This document shows positions 1 through 4,633 of a stretch of DNA of 5,326 nt, piece after piece. The stretch lies in NCBI GenBank assembly GCA_902796975.1, contig CADBRF010000179.1, forward strand, positions 1 to 5,326. The letters are read 5' to 3'. Each line of letters begins with the position of its first letter. The first letter of the stretch is position 1. The notes beneath the pieces are model-generated. The model saw only the letters and a program-made list of their open reading frames with translations. It was not told the DNA's origin and did not search any database. Source of the DNA: an uncultured Coriobacteriaceae bacterium (lineage in GTDB: Bacteria > Actinomycetota > Coriobacteriia > Coriobacteriales > QAMH01). A program made the position numbers and the translations under genes.

Positions 1-139
1 AAGCAAAATCAACAACTCGGGCTGGAGAATTGACTACTTCCTCACAAGCGACCGGCTTGCAGACCGAATTCTCCGTTCCGAAATGCTCGATTCAGGAGAG
101 CGCAAGGACCACTGCCCCATCGTTCTCGAATTGAAATAG
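1..139 (+). CDS. xth: Exonuclease III-family endonuclease, C-terminal 46 codons (5' end outside window)
   Basis: This is the 3' tail of a gene that starts before the window. The reading frame begins at base 2 and ends at the TAG at 137-139. The visible 46 residues contain GWRIDYFLTSDRLADRIL and then KDHCPIVLEL before the stop. This matches the C-terminal end of the exonuclease III / AP endonuclease family (endonuclease/exonuclease/phosphatase fold), where the R-I-D-Y-F stretch is followed by a final D-H-x-P motif. The histidine of that motif is part of the metal-dependent active site. These enzymes act in the cytoplasm in base-excision repair: they cut DNA at abasic sites and remove 3' blocking groups. 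A Lys replaces the more usual Ser just before the Asp-His pair, which is a minor variation. The catalytic N-terminal part cannot be seen, so naming the exact subfamily (ExoA/Xth) is an inference. The gene converges on cysK across the hairpin at 183-221. Confidence 0.85.
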   Translation, partial: SKINNSGWRIDYFLTSDRLADRILRSEMLDSGERKDHCPIVLELK

Positions 140-182
140 GAGCATGCATTTTCAAGGTGCTTAGCTTTATGCCGAATACAGA

Positions 183-221
183 GAGGAGGACCGCCCCCTG
201 AGGGACGATCCTCCTTCGTTT
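183..221. terminator. Intrinsic terminator hairpin between convergent xth and cysK
   Basis: A perfect 7-bp arm AGGAGGA (184-190) pairs with TCCTCCT (209-215), with a G-T wobble outside it (183/216). Inside, after a one-base mismatch, C-G and G-C pairs (192-193 with 206-207), another mismatch and CCC/GGG (195-197 with 202-204) close a CTGA tetraloop at 198-201. A short T-rich tail, TTCGTTT, follows on the + strand. On the - strand the tail is poor in T. The hairpin lies 44 bp after the xth stop and 26 bp before the cysK stop, so it best serves xth and may also stop cysK transcripts. Confidence 0.75.
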
Positions 222-241
222 AGCAGCTATATTGTGGGCAT

Positions 242-1159
242 TTATTCCTCGTCGAAGTTCAGCATGGAGAGGTAGCGCTCACCGGTGTCCGGGAGGATGA
301 CGACGATATTCTTGCCAGCATACTCAGGACGCTCTGCGAGCTTAGCACCGGCTGCTGCAGCTGCACCAGCAGAAATGCCAACGAAGAGGCCTTGGCCGGC
401 TGCGAGTTTCTTCTGGTAGGCGAAAGCCTCCTCAGAGGAGACGTGGATGATCTCCTCGTAGATTTCCTGGTCGAGAACATCAGGAATAAAGCCAGGCATG
501 ATGCCCTGAATCTTGTGGGGATGGTTCTCTCCACCTTCAAGAATGCGGGACTCCTCAGGTTCAACAGCAAACGCCTTGACCTCAGGATTCTGCTCTTTCA
601 GGTACTTGGCTGCACCCGTCAACGTACCGCCAGTGCCAACGCCAGCGATGAAGGCGTCAACTTCACCCTCGGTATCCGCCCAGATCTCAGGGCCCGTGGT
701 CTTGTAGTGAGCTTCGACGTTCACCGGGTTAGCAAACTGGCTTGGTGCAAAGCTGTTCGGGGTCTCCGCCAGAGCCTTGGCGGCTTCCTCGTTTGCCAGG
801 GGAACGCCACCATCGACAAGGCGAAGCTCAGCACCGTAGGCCTGAATGAGCTTGCGGCGCTCAACGGACATGCTCTTGGGCATGTAGATGATAACCTTGA
901 GTCCATAAGCAGCACCAATCATTGCCAAGCCAACGCCCGTGTTGCCAGAAGTGGATTCGATAATCTGCGTGTCCTTATTGATGAGGCCCTTCTCAATGCC
1001 ATCATCAATAATCGCCTTCGCGATACGATCCTTAACAGACCCACCAGGGTTCTTTGCCTCGTATTTGCCATAGACGTTCGCCTTGTCGGATACATTCAGT
1101 TTGACAAGCGGGGTGTTGCCAATAAGTTGGTCGATACGGGTGATTGCCTTTACAGTCAT
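242..1159 (-). CDS. cysK: Cysteine synthase A (O-acetylserine sulfhydrylase)
   Basis: This cytoplasmic PLP enzyme makes L-cysteine and acetate from O-acetyl-L-serine and sulfide, the last step of cysteine synthesis. The protein is complete at 305 residues, the usual CysK length. The PLP lysine is K43 in NPGGSVKDR. The substrate loop STSGNTG is at 69-75. The QFANP...HY..TGPEIW segment lies at about 141-160. The glycine loop GVGTGGT (173-179) binds the PLP phosphate. S263 in GISAG contacts the pyridine nitrogen, and the C-terminal motif PDTGERYLS is at 290-298. All key residues of the O-acetylserine sulfhydrylase fold are present. NPGGSVKDR and the length favour CysK over cystathionine beta-synthase, which carries extra domains. 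The start is well supported by AAGGAAGG (1165-1172, - strand), five bases upstream. The gene is transcribed alone, divergently from the adenylation gene, from a promoter at 1237-1265 overlapped by inverted repeats, so repression by a cysteine or sulfur regulator is plausible. Confidence 0.97.
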   Translation of the reverse strand: MTVKAITRIDQLIGNTPLVKLNVSDKANVYGKYEAKNPGGSVKDRIAKAIIDDGIEKGLINKDTQIIESTSGNTGVGLAMIGAAYGLKVIIYMPKSMSVERRKLIQAYGAELRLVDGGVPLANEEAAKALAETPNSFAPSQFANPVNVEAHYKTTGPEIWADTEGEVDAFIAGVGTGGTLTGAAKYLKEQNPEVKAFAVEPEESRILEGGENHPHKIQGIMPGFIPDVLDQEIYEEIIHVSSEEAFAYQKKLAAGQGLFVGISAGAAAAAGAKLAERPEYAGKNIVVILPDTGERYLSMLNFDEE

Positions 1160-1178
1160 GATGACCTTCCTTCTTTGC

Positions 1179-1196
1179 GAGGTGGTTTAATACCTC
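1179..1196 (-). repeat. Small hairpin in the cysK 5' leader just upstream of its RBS
   Basis: GAGGT (1179-1183) and ACCTC (1192-1196) form a 5-bp stem with an 8-base loop. It ends six bases before the AAGGAAGG ribosome binding site of cysK on the - strand. It is too weak to be a terminator. It could tune initiation or mRNA stability, or be chance. Confidence 0.35.
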
Positions 1197-1202
1197 TTAT
1201 TC

Positions 1203-1217
1203 CTACTGTTTTAGTAG
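1203..1217. repeat. Perfect dyad CTACT-N5-AGTAG in the cysK leader
   Basis: CTACT (1203-1207) and AGTAG (1213-1217) surround GTTTT. The dyad lies about 13-27 bases downstream of the predicted cysK transcription start. It could be an operator half of the cluster at 1203-1258 or a small RNA hairpin. Arms of five bases are short, so chance is possible. Confidence 0.4.
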
Positions 1218-1224
1218 TGTTTCA

Positions 1225-1239
1225 AGTACGTTCCGTACT
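1225..1239. promoter_or_regulatory. Dyad AGTACG-TTC-CGTACT at the cysK -10/start
   Basis: Perfect 6-bp arms (1225-1230 and 1234-1239) flank TTC. The dyad overlaps half of the predicted cysK -10 hexamer (1237-1242) and the predicted transcription start near 1230, a position typical of a repressor operator. The protein that binds it is unknown. Confidence 0.5.
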
Positions 1240-1265
1240 GTATTCCCGAGATGGAATAGTGTCAA
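1237..1265 (-). promoter_or_regulatory. Predicted sigma-70-type promoter of cysK
   Basis: Read on the - strand, a perfect -35 TTGACA (1265-1260) is followed by a 17-bp spacer and a -10 TACAGT (1242-1237; 4 of 6 match TATAAT). This predicts a start near 1230 and a leader of about 70 bases. Two inverted repeats cover the spacer and the -10, which suggests a strong core promoter held down by a repressor. Confidence 0.7.
1241..1258. promoter_or_regulatory. Candidate operator TATTCC-N6-GGAATA in the cysK promoter spacer
   Basis: Perfect 6-bp arms (1241-1246 and 1253-1258) flank CGAGAT. The dyad sits almost exactly between the cysK -35 and -10 elements, where a bound repressor would block RNA polymerase. 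The GGAAT core recalls sites of Rrf2-family cysteine regulators such as CymR; this is a comparison from memory. No regulator gene is visible in the window, so its identity is an inference. Confidence 0.55.
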
Positions 1266-1269
1266 TATA

Positions 1270-1288
1270 ATGAGTTATTCTTACTCAT
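1270..1288. repeat. Dyad ATGAGT-N7-ACTCAT upstream of the cysK -35
   Basis: Perfect 6-bp arms (1270-1275 and 1283-1288) are separated by TATTCTT. The dyad lies four bases upstream of the cysK -35, where activators of the LysR or Crp type often bind. It is also next to the orphan TATAAT on the + strand (1266-1271). No binding protein can be named. Confidence 0.4.
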
Positions 1289-1298
1289 GGCCCTTGGC

Positions 1299-1315
1299 TA
1301 TCGGTGAAACCGATA
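1299..1315. repeat. 17-bp dyad TATCGGT-GAA-ACCGATA in mid-intergenic region
   Basis: Perfect 7-bp arms (1299-1305 and 1309-1315) surround GAA. It is about 34 bp upstream of the cysK -35 and about 180 bp upstream of the predicted adenylation-gene promoter. No T run follows on either strand, so a transcription terminator is unlikely. A 17-bp palindrome fits a dimeric regulator such as a TetR, LacI or GntR-type protein; the family is a guess. Confidence 0.5.
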
Positions 1316-1461
1316 ACGGCACGTGCTAGCTTGCAGAGAACGGCATATAGCGACGATACCCGTCAAACACGTTTCCAGATATTTCACATGAGAGATGTAA
1401 TTTTGACATCGTCCCTGAAACCCTGCATATCCAGTTAATAAACACCTTTCTTAACTCGCGT

Positions 1462-1485
1462 TACCAAATACATGTCAGTTTGGTA
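1462..1485. promoter_or_regulatory. 24-bp dyad TACCAAA-N10-TTTGGTA upstream of the adenylation gene promoter
   Basis: Perfect 7-bp arms (1462-1468 and 1479-1485) are spaced by ten bases, so the arm centres are 17 bp apart, somewhat more than one and a half helix turns. The dyad ends 12 bp before the predicted -35 (1498-1503) of the adenylation gene. This position suits an activator or an upstream-bound repressor. No regulator gene lies beside it in the window. Confidence 0.5.
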
Positions 1486-1497
1486 CACGTTTTCTAT

Positions 1498-1526
1498 TTG
1501 ACACCCGGAGATGGTTAGGCTGTTAG
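1498..1526 (+). promoter_or_regulatory. Possible promoter of the adenylation/GNAT operon
   Basis: A perfect -35 TTGACA (1498-1503) is followed, with a 17-bp spacer, by the weak -10 TGTTAG (1521-1526; 3 of 6 match). This predicts a start near 1533 and a leader of about 38 bases. The weak -10 suggests dependence on an activator, for which the dyad at 1462-1485 is the obvious candidate site. An alternative TTGACA lies at 1403-1408 with an equally poor -10. Confidence 0.4.
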
Positions 1527-1554
1527 CAGTCACGAAGGAATGAAACTCCGCGTC

Positions 1555-1561
1555 AAGAAGG
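1555..1561 (+). promoter_or_regulatory. Ribosome binding site that decides the adenylation gene start
   Basis: AAGAAGG at 1555-1561 touches the first in-frame ATG (1562) with no spacer, which does not work well for initiation. It lies nine bases before the second in-frame ATG (1571), a normal distance. The later start is therefore preferred. Confidence 0.65.
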
Positions 1562-1570
1562 ATGAATCGC

Positions 1571-3040
1571 ATGACGACACTCTATGAAGCGTTCGCAAAA
1601 CAGGTTCAGAAAACTCCGGATGCCATTGCTGTTGAGGATGAAGTTCGCTCTCTCACCTTTTCCGAACTCGATAAATCTGCAGCTACTGTGCAGGCTTTGC
1701 TACCAGAAGGCATCCGCCGTGTTGGAATTGTTATGGATCACGGCATCGCCCAGATTGCGGCAATCTACGGCGCACTCCGCGCGGGAGCAGCATACGCTCC
1801 TGCTGAACCGTCTTTTCCAGATGATCGTATTCGCTTCATGATGGACGACTTCAAGGCGGATTGCATCATCACTCAAGCCGCTTATGCAAAGCGCCTTGAA
1901 GGTATGGCTCCGCTTGTCATGGTCGAGCAGGATATACAGGCGACAGATGTCAGCCTCGTTCCAGTCTCAGTCAAACCTGATGACCTTGCCTATGTCCTCT
2001 ACACTTCCGGTTCCACGGGGCGCCCCAAAGGCGTGGCAGTGATGCAGCGAAATGTCATTCAATACGCGTGCGCTTTCAACTACGAGTTCCGCAACGGCCC
2101 CGGCGATATCATGCTGCAACACTCTGTATGCAGCTTCGATATCTTCGTGGAGGAAGTCATGGCGACGCTTTTGAATGGCGCTTCACTGGCGATCCCCTCA
2201 TCTGCAACCAAGGATGATATGGGTAAGCTCATGGCATTCATCGAAGACCACCAGGTAACTATGCTCTCGGGATTCCCCTACTTGCTCATGGAGATAAATG
2301 AGCTGCCCAGCATTCCCACCAGCTTGCGCCTTCTCATCAGCGGCGGCGATGTTCTCCGTGCGAGCTACGTGGACAAGCTCATATCCAAGGTGCCCATCTA
2401 TAACACCTATGGCCCGAGCGAAACCACCGTCTGCGCCACCTACTTTCGCTGCCAGCCCGGAACCGAGCTGGAGGACGGCACTTACCCAGTGGGGCACCCT
2501 GTCCTCGGCGCGCAGGTCCGCATCCTCGACGACGATTTGAAACCTGTTCCCACTGGGGGAATCGGAGAAATCTGCATAACAGGAGACGGCGTTTCACGCG
2601 GATATATTGGCAATGCCGACCGTCAGGCGAAGTACTTCATCAAACAAGCCGATGGGACCGTCATGTACCGTTCAGGAGACCTGGGCTACGAGCTTCCAAG
2701 CGGCGACATCGCCTTTCTCCATCGCAAAGACACCCAAGTCATGGTCTGGGGCAGACGTGTGGAACCCGAAGGCATCGAAAACGTGCTGTGCAGCTGCGGA
2801 GGCGTGAAGGCAGGCGTCGTACGCAGCTATCTGGATGAGCATGGCCTCGCCTCCTATCTCGTGGCGTATTACGTTGCCAATGAGGACGTGACCGAAGATG
2901 GACTTCGCGCCGAAATGGCAAAGGAGCTGCCAGACTATATGATCCCGGAACGCTTCGTGGAGCTTCAAAAAATACCCCTCACGCCAAACGGCAAAGTGGA
3001 CGACAAAGCGCTTCCGCGCGTAACGAGAAATGTGGCATAG
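1571..3040 (+). CDS. Stand-alone NRPS-type amino acid adenylation protein
   Basis: An ANL-superfamily enzyme expected to activate an amino acid with ATP to an aminoacyl adenylate in the cytoplasm. It is a complete, single adenylation domain of 489 residues (492 from the ATG at 1562). Core motifs appear in order: A2 around 70-87; A3 YTSGSTGRPKG at 144-154; A4 FDIFVEE at 189-195; A5 NTYGPSETT at 278-286; A6 at 332-345; A7 YRSGD at 366-370; A8 region 384-403; A9 LPDYMIP at 453-459; A10 NGK at 473-475 with catalytic K475. Aligned by eye to the GrsA phenylalanine domain, the pocket residues are D190, I191, E194, S233, I256, G258, T279, V287, C288, K475. This resembles codes of lysine-type domains as I recall them, so a basic substrate is inferred. 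D190 would bind the alpha-amino group. No condensation, carrier or thioesterase domain is present. A8 departs from consensus: M391 and W393 replace the usual Lys and Arg. DltA is an alternative, but the A4 region looks NRPS-like. The gene is probably co-transcribed with the GNAT gene one base downstream. Confidence 0.95.
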   Translation: MTTLYEAFAKQVQKTPDAIAVEDEVRSLTFSELDKSAATVQALLPEGIRRVGIVMDHGIAQIAAIYGALRAGAAYAPAEPSFPDDRIRFMMDDFKADCIITQAAYAKRLEGMAPLVMVEQDIQATDVSLVPVSVKPDDLAYVLYTSGSTGRPKGVAVMQRNVIQYACAFNYEFRNGPGDIMLQHSVCSFDIFVEEVMATLLNGASLAIPSSATKDDMGKLMAFIEDHQVTMLSGFPYLLMEINELPSIPTSLRLLISGGDVLRASYVDKLISKVPIYNTYGPSETTVCATYFRCQPGTELEDGTYPVGHPVLGAQVRILDDDLKPVPTGGIGEICITGDGVSRGYIGNADRQAKYFIKQADGTVMYRSGDLGYELPSGDIAFLHRKDTQVMVWGRRVEPEGIENVLCSCGGVKAGVVRSYLDEHGLASYLVAYYVANEDVTEDGLRAEMAKELPDYMIPERFVELQKIPLTPNGKVDDKALPRVTRNVA

Positions 3041-3041
3041 G

Positions 3042-3503
3042 ATGGCAGTGGAAATCCGCAAGCTGGGAATATCCGATATTGACGCACTCATGGAATGGCG
3101 GGAGCGCGTTCTCCACGAGGTATTCGAATTGCCTGAAGGCATGCCAGTTGACCCAGCTCTCATGGAACAGAACCGCCGATTTTATCAAGAACACCTCGCG
3201 AACAATACGCACATTCCTGTAATCGCCTTTTCCGATGGCAAGGGCGTCGGTTGCGGTAGCATCTGCCTCTACGACGAGATGCCCTCCCCCGACAACCCTA
3301 CCGGCAAGTGCGCCTATCTCATGAACGTGTACACGACCCCTCAGGCACGCGGGAGAGGAATCGGCAAAGCGGTTGTCGAGGAACTTGTCTCTTATGCCCG
3401 GGAATACGGCGCAGGTAAAATCTACCTTGAAACCACAGAGGCAGGTCGGCCTCTCTACGAGCACATAGGCTTTGGCCCTATGGAGGGCTACCTGAAGCTC
3501 TAG
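3042..3503 (+). CDS. GNAT-family N-acetyltransferase
   Basis: A small cytoplasmic acyl-CoA-dependent acyltransferase of the GNAT fold, 153 residues, usual for the family. The N-terminus MAVEIRKLGISDIDAL is the typical first strand and helix. Motif A is VYTTPQARGRGIGKAVVEEL at about 97-116, with the acyl-CoA pyrophosphate loop R103-x-x-G106-x-G108. Motif B at the C-terminus is LYEHIGFGPMEGYLKL (138-153), with the conserved Tyr and Gly-Phe. An earlier ATG at 3030 would add four residues and overlap the adenylation gene by 11 bases; neither start has a strong ribosome binding site, and the later one gives the usual GNAT N-terminus. It starts one base after the adenylation gene's stop, so the two are very probably translationally coupled and act in one process, perhaps by acylating the same amino acid or product. 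The substrate cannot be read from sequence. Two stop codons in a row (3501-3506) end it. Confidence 0.93.
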   Translation: MAVEIRKLGISDIDALMEWRERVLHEVFELPEGMPVDPALMEQNRRFYQEHLANNTHIPVIAFSDGKGVGCGSICLYDEMPSPDNPTGKCAYLMNVYTTPQARGRGIGKAVVEELVSYAREYGAGKIYLETTEAGRPLYEHIGFGPMEGYLKL

Positions 3504-3576
3504 TAGAAGCCAGTCTTCTCTCCTGCAGCGTTAAAGGATATTCTGGTTCCTGAACAGCCTTTGCGAGAGGATTCAC

Positions 3577-4074
3577 ATGGATGAAAAGCATATTCTGCGT
3601 GCCATCGATGCCGTCGATGAGGCAAATCTGAAGAAGCTCTACGGAAAGCATCAGCTTTCCCCATACATTTACACGCGTGACAGGGCAGATTTCGAGAGCC
3701 ACGTTACCGAAGCACTGAAAAGATTCGGAGATGGGGCGCAGTTTTCCGATGTCGTCGCTTTTGCAGAAACTTCCGTCCGTAAGGGCAGAGCTGGTATTCT
3801 CGTCACCCATGATGGCCTCGTTCTAAGCGAAAGCTTAAAAGGGCTCGAGCTAAATGAGGAAAGGCGAAACCGCCTCGAGTTTAGCGAAGTTGATGGCTTG
3901 GGGGCCATCCCCGAGACCGATAGCGCCTTTCTCATGTACACTGAGGATGCCCAGGCATCCCGCGGATGTGGCGGCATAGGTTTCTCGAACCCCTACGCCG
4001 GATGGATTGGAGAGCTTTTTCGCAATGTGCTAAGCAGCCGGCTGACTCTGGATGATTCAGTTAGACTGAGTTAG
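3577..4074 (+). CDS. Unrecognised 165-residue protein
   Basis: I do not recognise this family with certainty. The gene has a good ribosome binding site, GAGAGG (3565-3570), six bases before the ATG, so it is probably real. The protein is soluble, without a signal peptide or membrane segment. The N-terminal half (about 1-67) is charged and looks helical (ADFESHVTEALKRFGDG at about 37-53). The second half looks beta-rich: KGRAGILVTHDGLVLSE (69-85), then LEFSEVDGL (100-108). That pattern of a Gly-Ile-Leu-x-Thr strand, a 'dglvlsE' hairpin and a later 'foSEVdgL' strand recalls PH-like domains in uncharacterised bacterial proteins, but this is from memory and weak. A Gly-rich turn (SRGCGGIGF, 128-136) comes before a C-terminal amphipathic helix (GWIGELFRNVLSS, 142-154). 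It lies 73 bp after the GNAT gene on the same strand, so it could be in that operon, but no function link is visible. Its last 18 bases overlap the 3' end of pdxT on the other strand. Confidence 0.78.
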   Translation: MDEKHILRAIDAVDEANLKKLYGKHQLSPYIYTRDRADFESHVTEALKRFGDGAQFSDVVAFAETSVRKGRAGILVTHDGLVLSESLKGLELNEERRNRLEFSEVDGLGAIPETDSAFLMYTEDAQASRGCGGIGFSNPYAGWIGELFRNVLSSRLTLDDSVRLS

Positions 4075-4632
4075 ATTCAGAAATGCTCTGTGAACTGCCC
4101 TTGATTCATCGAGCTCGGGATGGAAGGACAAGGCTATCTGATTTCCATAGCGTACGGCAACGATATTGCCTTCCACACGTGCAAGGACCTCCACATCTTT
4201 TCCCACCTCGCGCACATAGGGAGCCCTGATAAAGGTCATGGGAATTCTACCCAGGCTACCGAACTGCTCAAACGTGTGAAAGCTGTCCAGTTGCCGCCCG
4301 TAGGCGTTGCGGATAACAGTCATGGGAATTGTTGCCAGGCACGGCTCTCCCCCGCCTTCCACCTTGCTGGAAAGAAGAATCATTCCTGCACAGGTGGCTA
4401 GCACGGGAAGTCCCTCGACTATACGTGAGCGCAGGGGTTCCAGCAAACCGAGCTCGTGCAGAAGCAGGGATTGCGCAGTGCTCTCTCCTCCCGGAAGGAC
4501 GATTCCGTCAAGGTCATCGGATACGTCTCGCAGTTGGCGGATTTCAATGACTTCTGCGCCAAGCTGAGCGAGAATCTTTTCATGTTCGATAAAGGCCCCT
4601 TGAACTGCAAGGACGCCAATCTTAACCGCCAT
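4057..4632 (-). CDS. pdxT: PLP synthase glutaminase subunit
   Basis: Class I glutamine amidotransferase that hydrolyses glutamine and passes ammonia to PdxS for synthesis of pyridoxal 5'-phosphate (the DXP-independent route). The protein is complete at 191 residues, the usual length. It shows the N-terminal IGVLAVQGAF (5-14), the oxyanion and glutamine-binding PGGEST (47-52), the nucleophile C81 in ATCAGMILLS, the RNAYGRQLDSF segment (108-118), and the catalytic H171 and E173 in FHPELD. All of the Cys-His-Glu triad is present, so it should be active. The ATG is one base after the pdxS stop, and GCGAGG (4641-4646, - strand) lies eight bases upstream inside the end of pdxS, so translation is probably coupled and gives matched amounts of both subunits. 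The 3' end runs 18 bases into the unknown gene on the + strand. No terminator is visible after it. Confidence 0.97.
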   Translation of the reverse strand: MAVKIGVLAVQGAFIEHEKILAQLGAEVIEIRQLRDVSDDLDGIVLPGGESTAQSLLLHELGLLEPLRSRIVEGLPVLATCAGMILLSSKVEGGGEPCLATIPMTVIRNAYGRQLDSFHTFEQFGSLGRIPMTFIRAPYVREVGKDVEVLARVEGNIVAVRYGNQIALSFHPELDESRAVHRAFLNLTQSN

Positions 4633-4633
4633 G

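Larger units (their letters stand above)
1160..1570. other. Divergent intergenic regulatory region between cysK and the adenylation gene
   Basis: About 400 bp without a convincing gene. It holds a cysK promoter on the - strand (1237-1265), a likely promoter for the adenylation gene on the + strand (1498-1526), and a second TTGACA on the + strand at 1403-1408 with a poor -10 (CATATC, 17-bp spacer). A perfect TATAAT is present on the + strand at 1266-1271 but lacks a matching -35. Perfect inverted repeats with arms of 5-7 bp lie at 1203-1217, 1225-1239, 1241-1258, 1270-1288, 1299-1315 and 1462-1485, and a hairpin-like repeat lies at 1179-1196. This density of dyads points to multi-input transcriptional control of both genes. 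No known riboswitch or T-box core was recognised. Confidence 0.7.

Noticed and set aside
392..1270. Long open frame (292 codons) on the + strand opposite cysK
   Set aside because: It is antisense to a gene with every CysK motif intact, shows no recognisable family, has no ribosome binding site and runs into the promoter region. It results from the codon bias of cysK.
1266..1271. Perfect TATAAT on the + strand as the main adenylation gene promoter
   Set aside because: The sequence 17-18 bp upstream (TTCCCG/ATTCCC) is not a -35 element, and it would give a leader of about 290 bases. It cannot be excluded but is less likely than 1498-1526.
1179..1345. T-box, SAM or other known riboswitch upstream of cysK or the adenylation gene
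   Set aside because: The GAGGTGG...ACCTC stretch at 1179-1196 hints at the T-box core, but the conserved sequence, antiterminator and terminator are missing. No core of another known riboswitch class was seen.
1562..1570. Earlier start codon of the adenylation protein
   Set aside because: The AAGAAGG ribosome binding site abuts this ATG with no spacer, whereas it is nine bases before the next in-frame ATG at 1571.
2672..3464. Two long - strand open frames (2672-3163 and 2979-3464) opposite the adenylation and GNAT genes
   Set aside because: Both lie across strongly conserved coding sequence on the + strand and show no family motifs or ribosome binding sites.
3505..3519. AGAAG-N5-CTTCT as a terminator after the GNAT gene
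   Set aside because: The stem is only five A/T-rich pairs and no T run follows.
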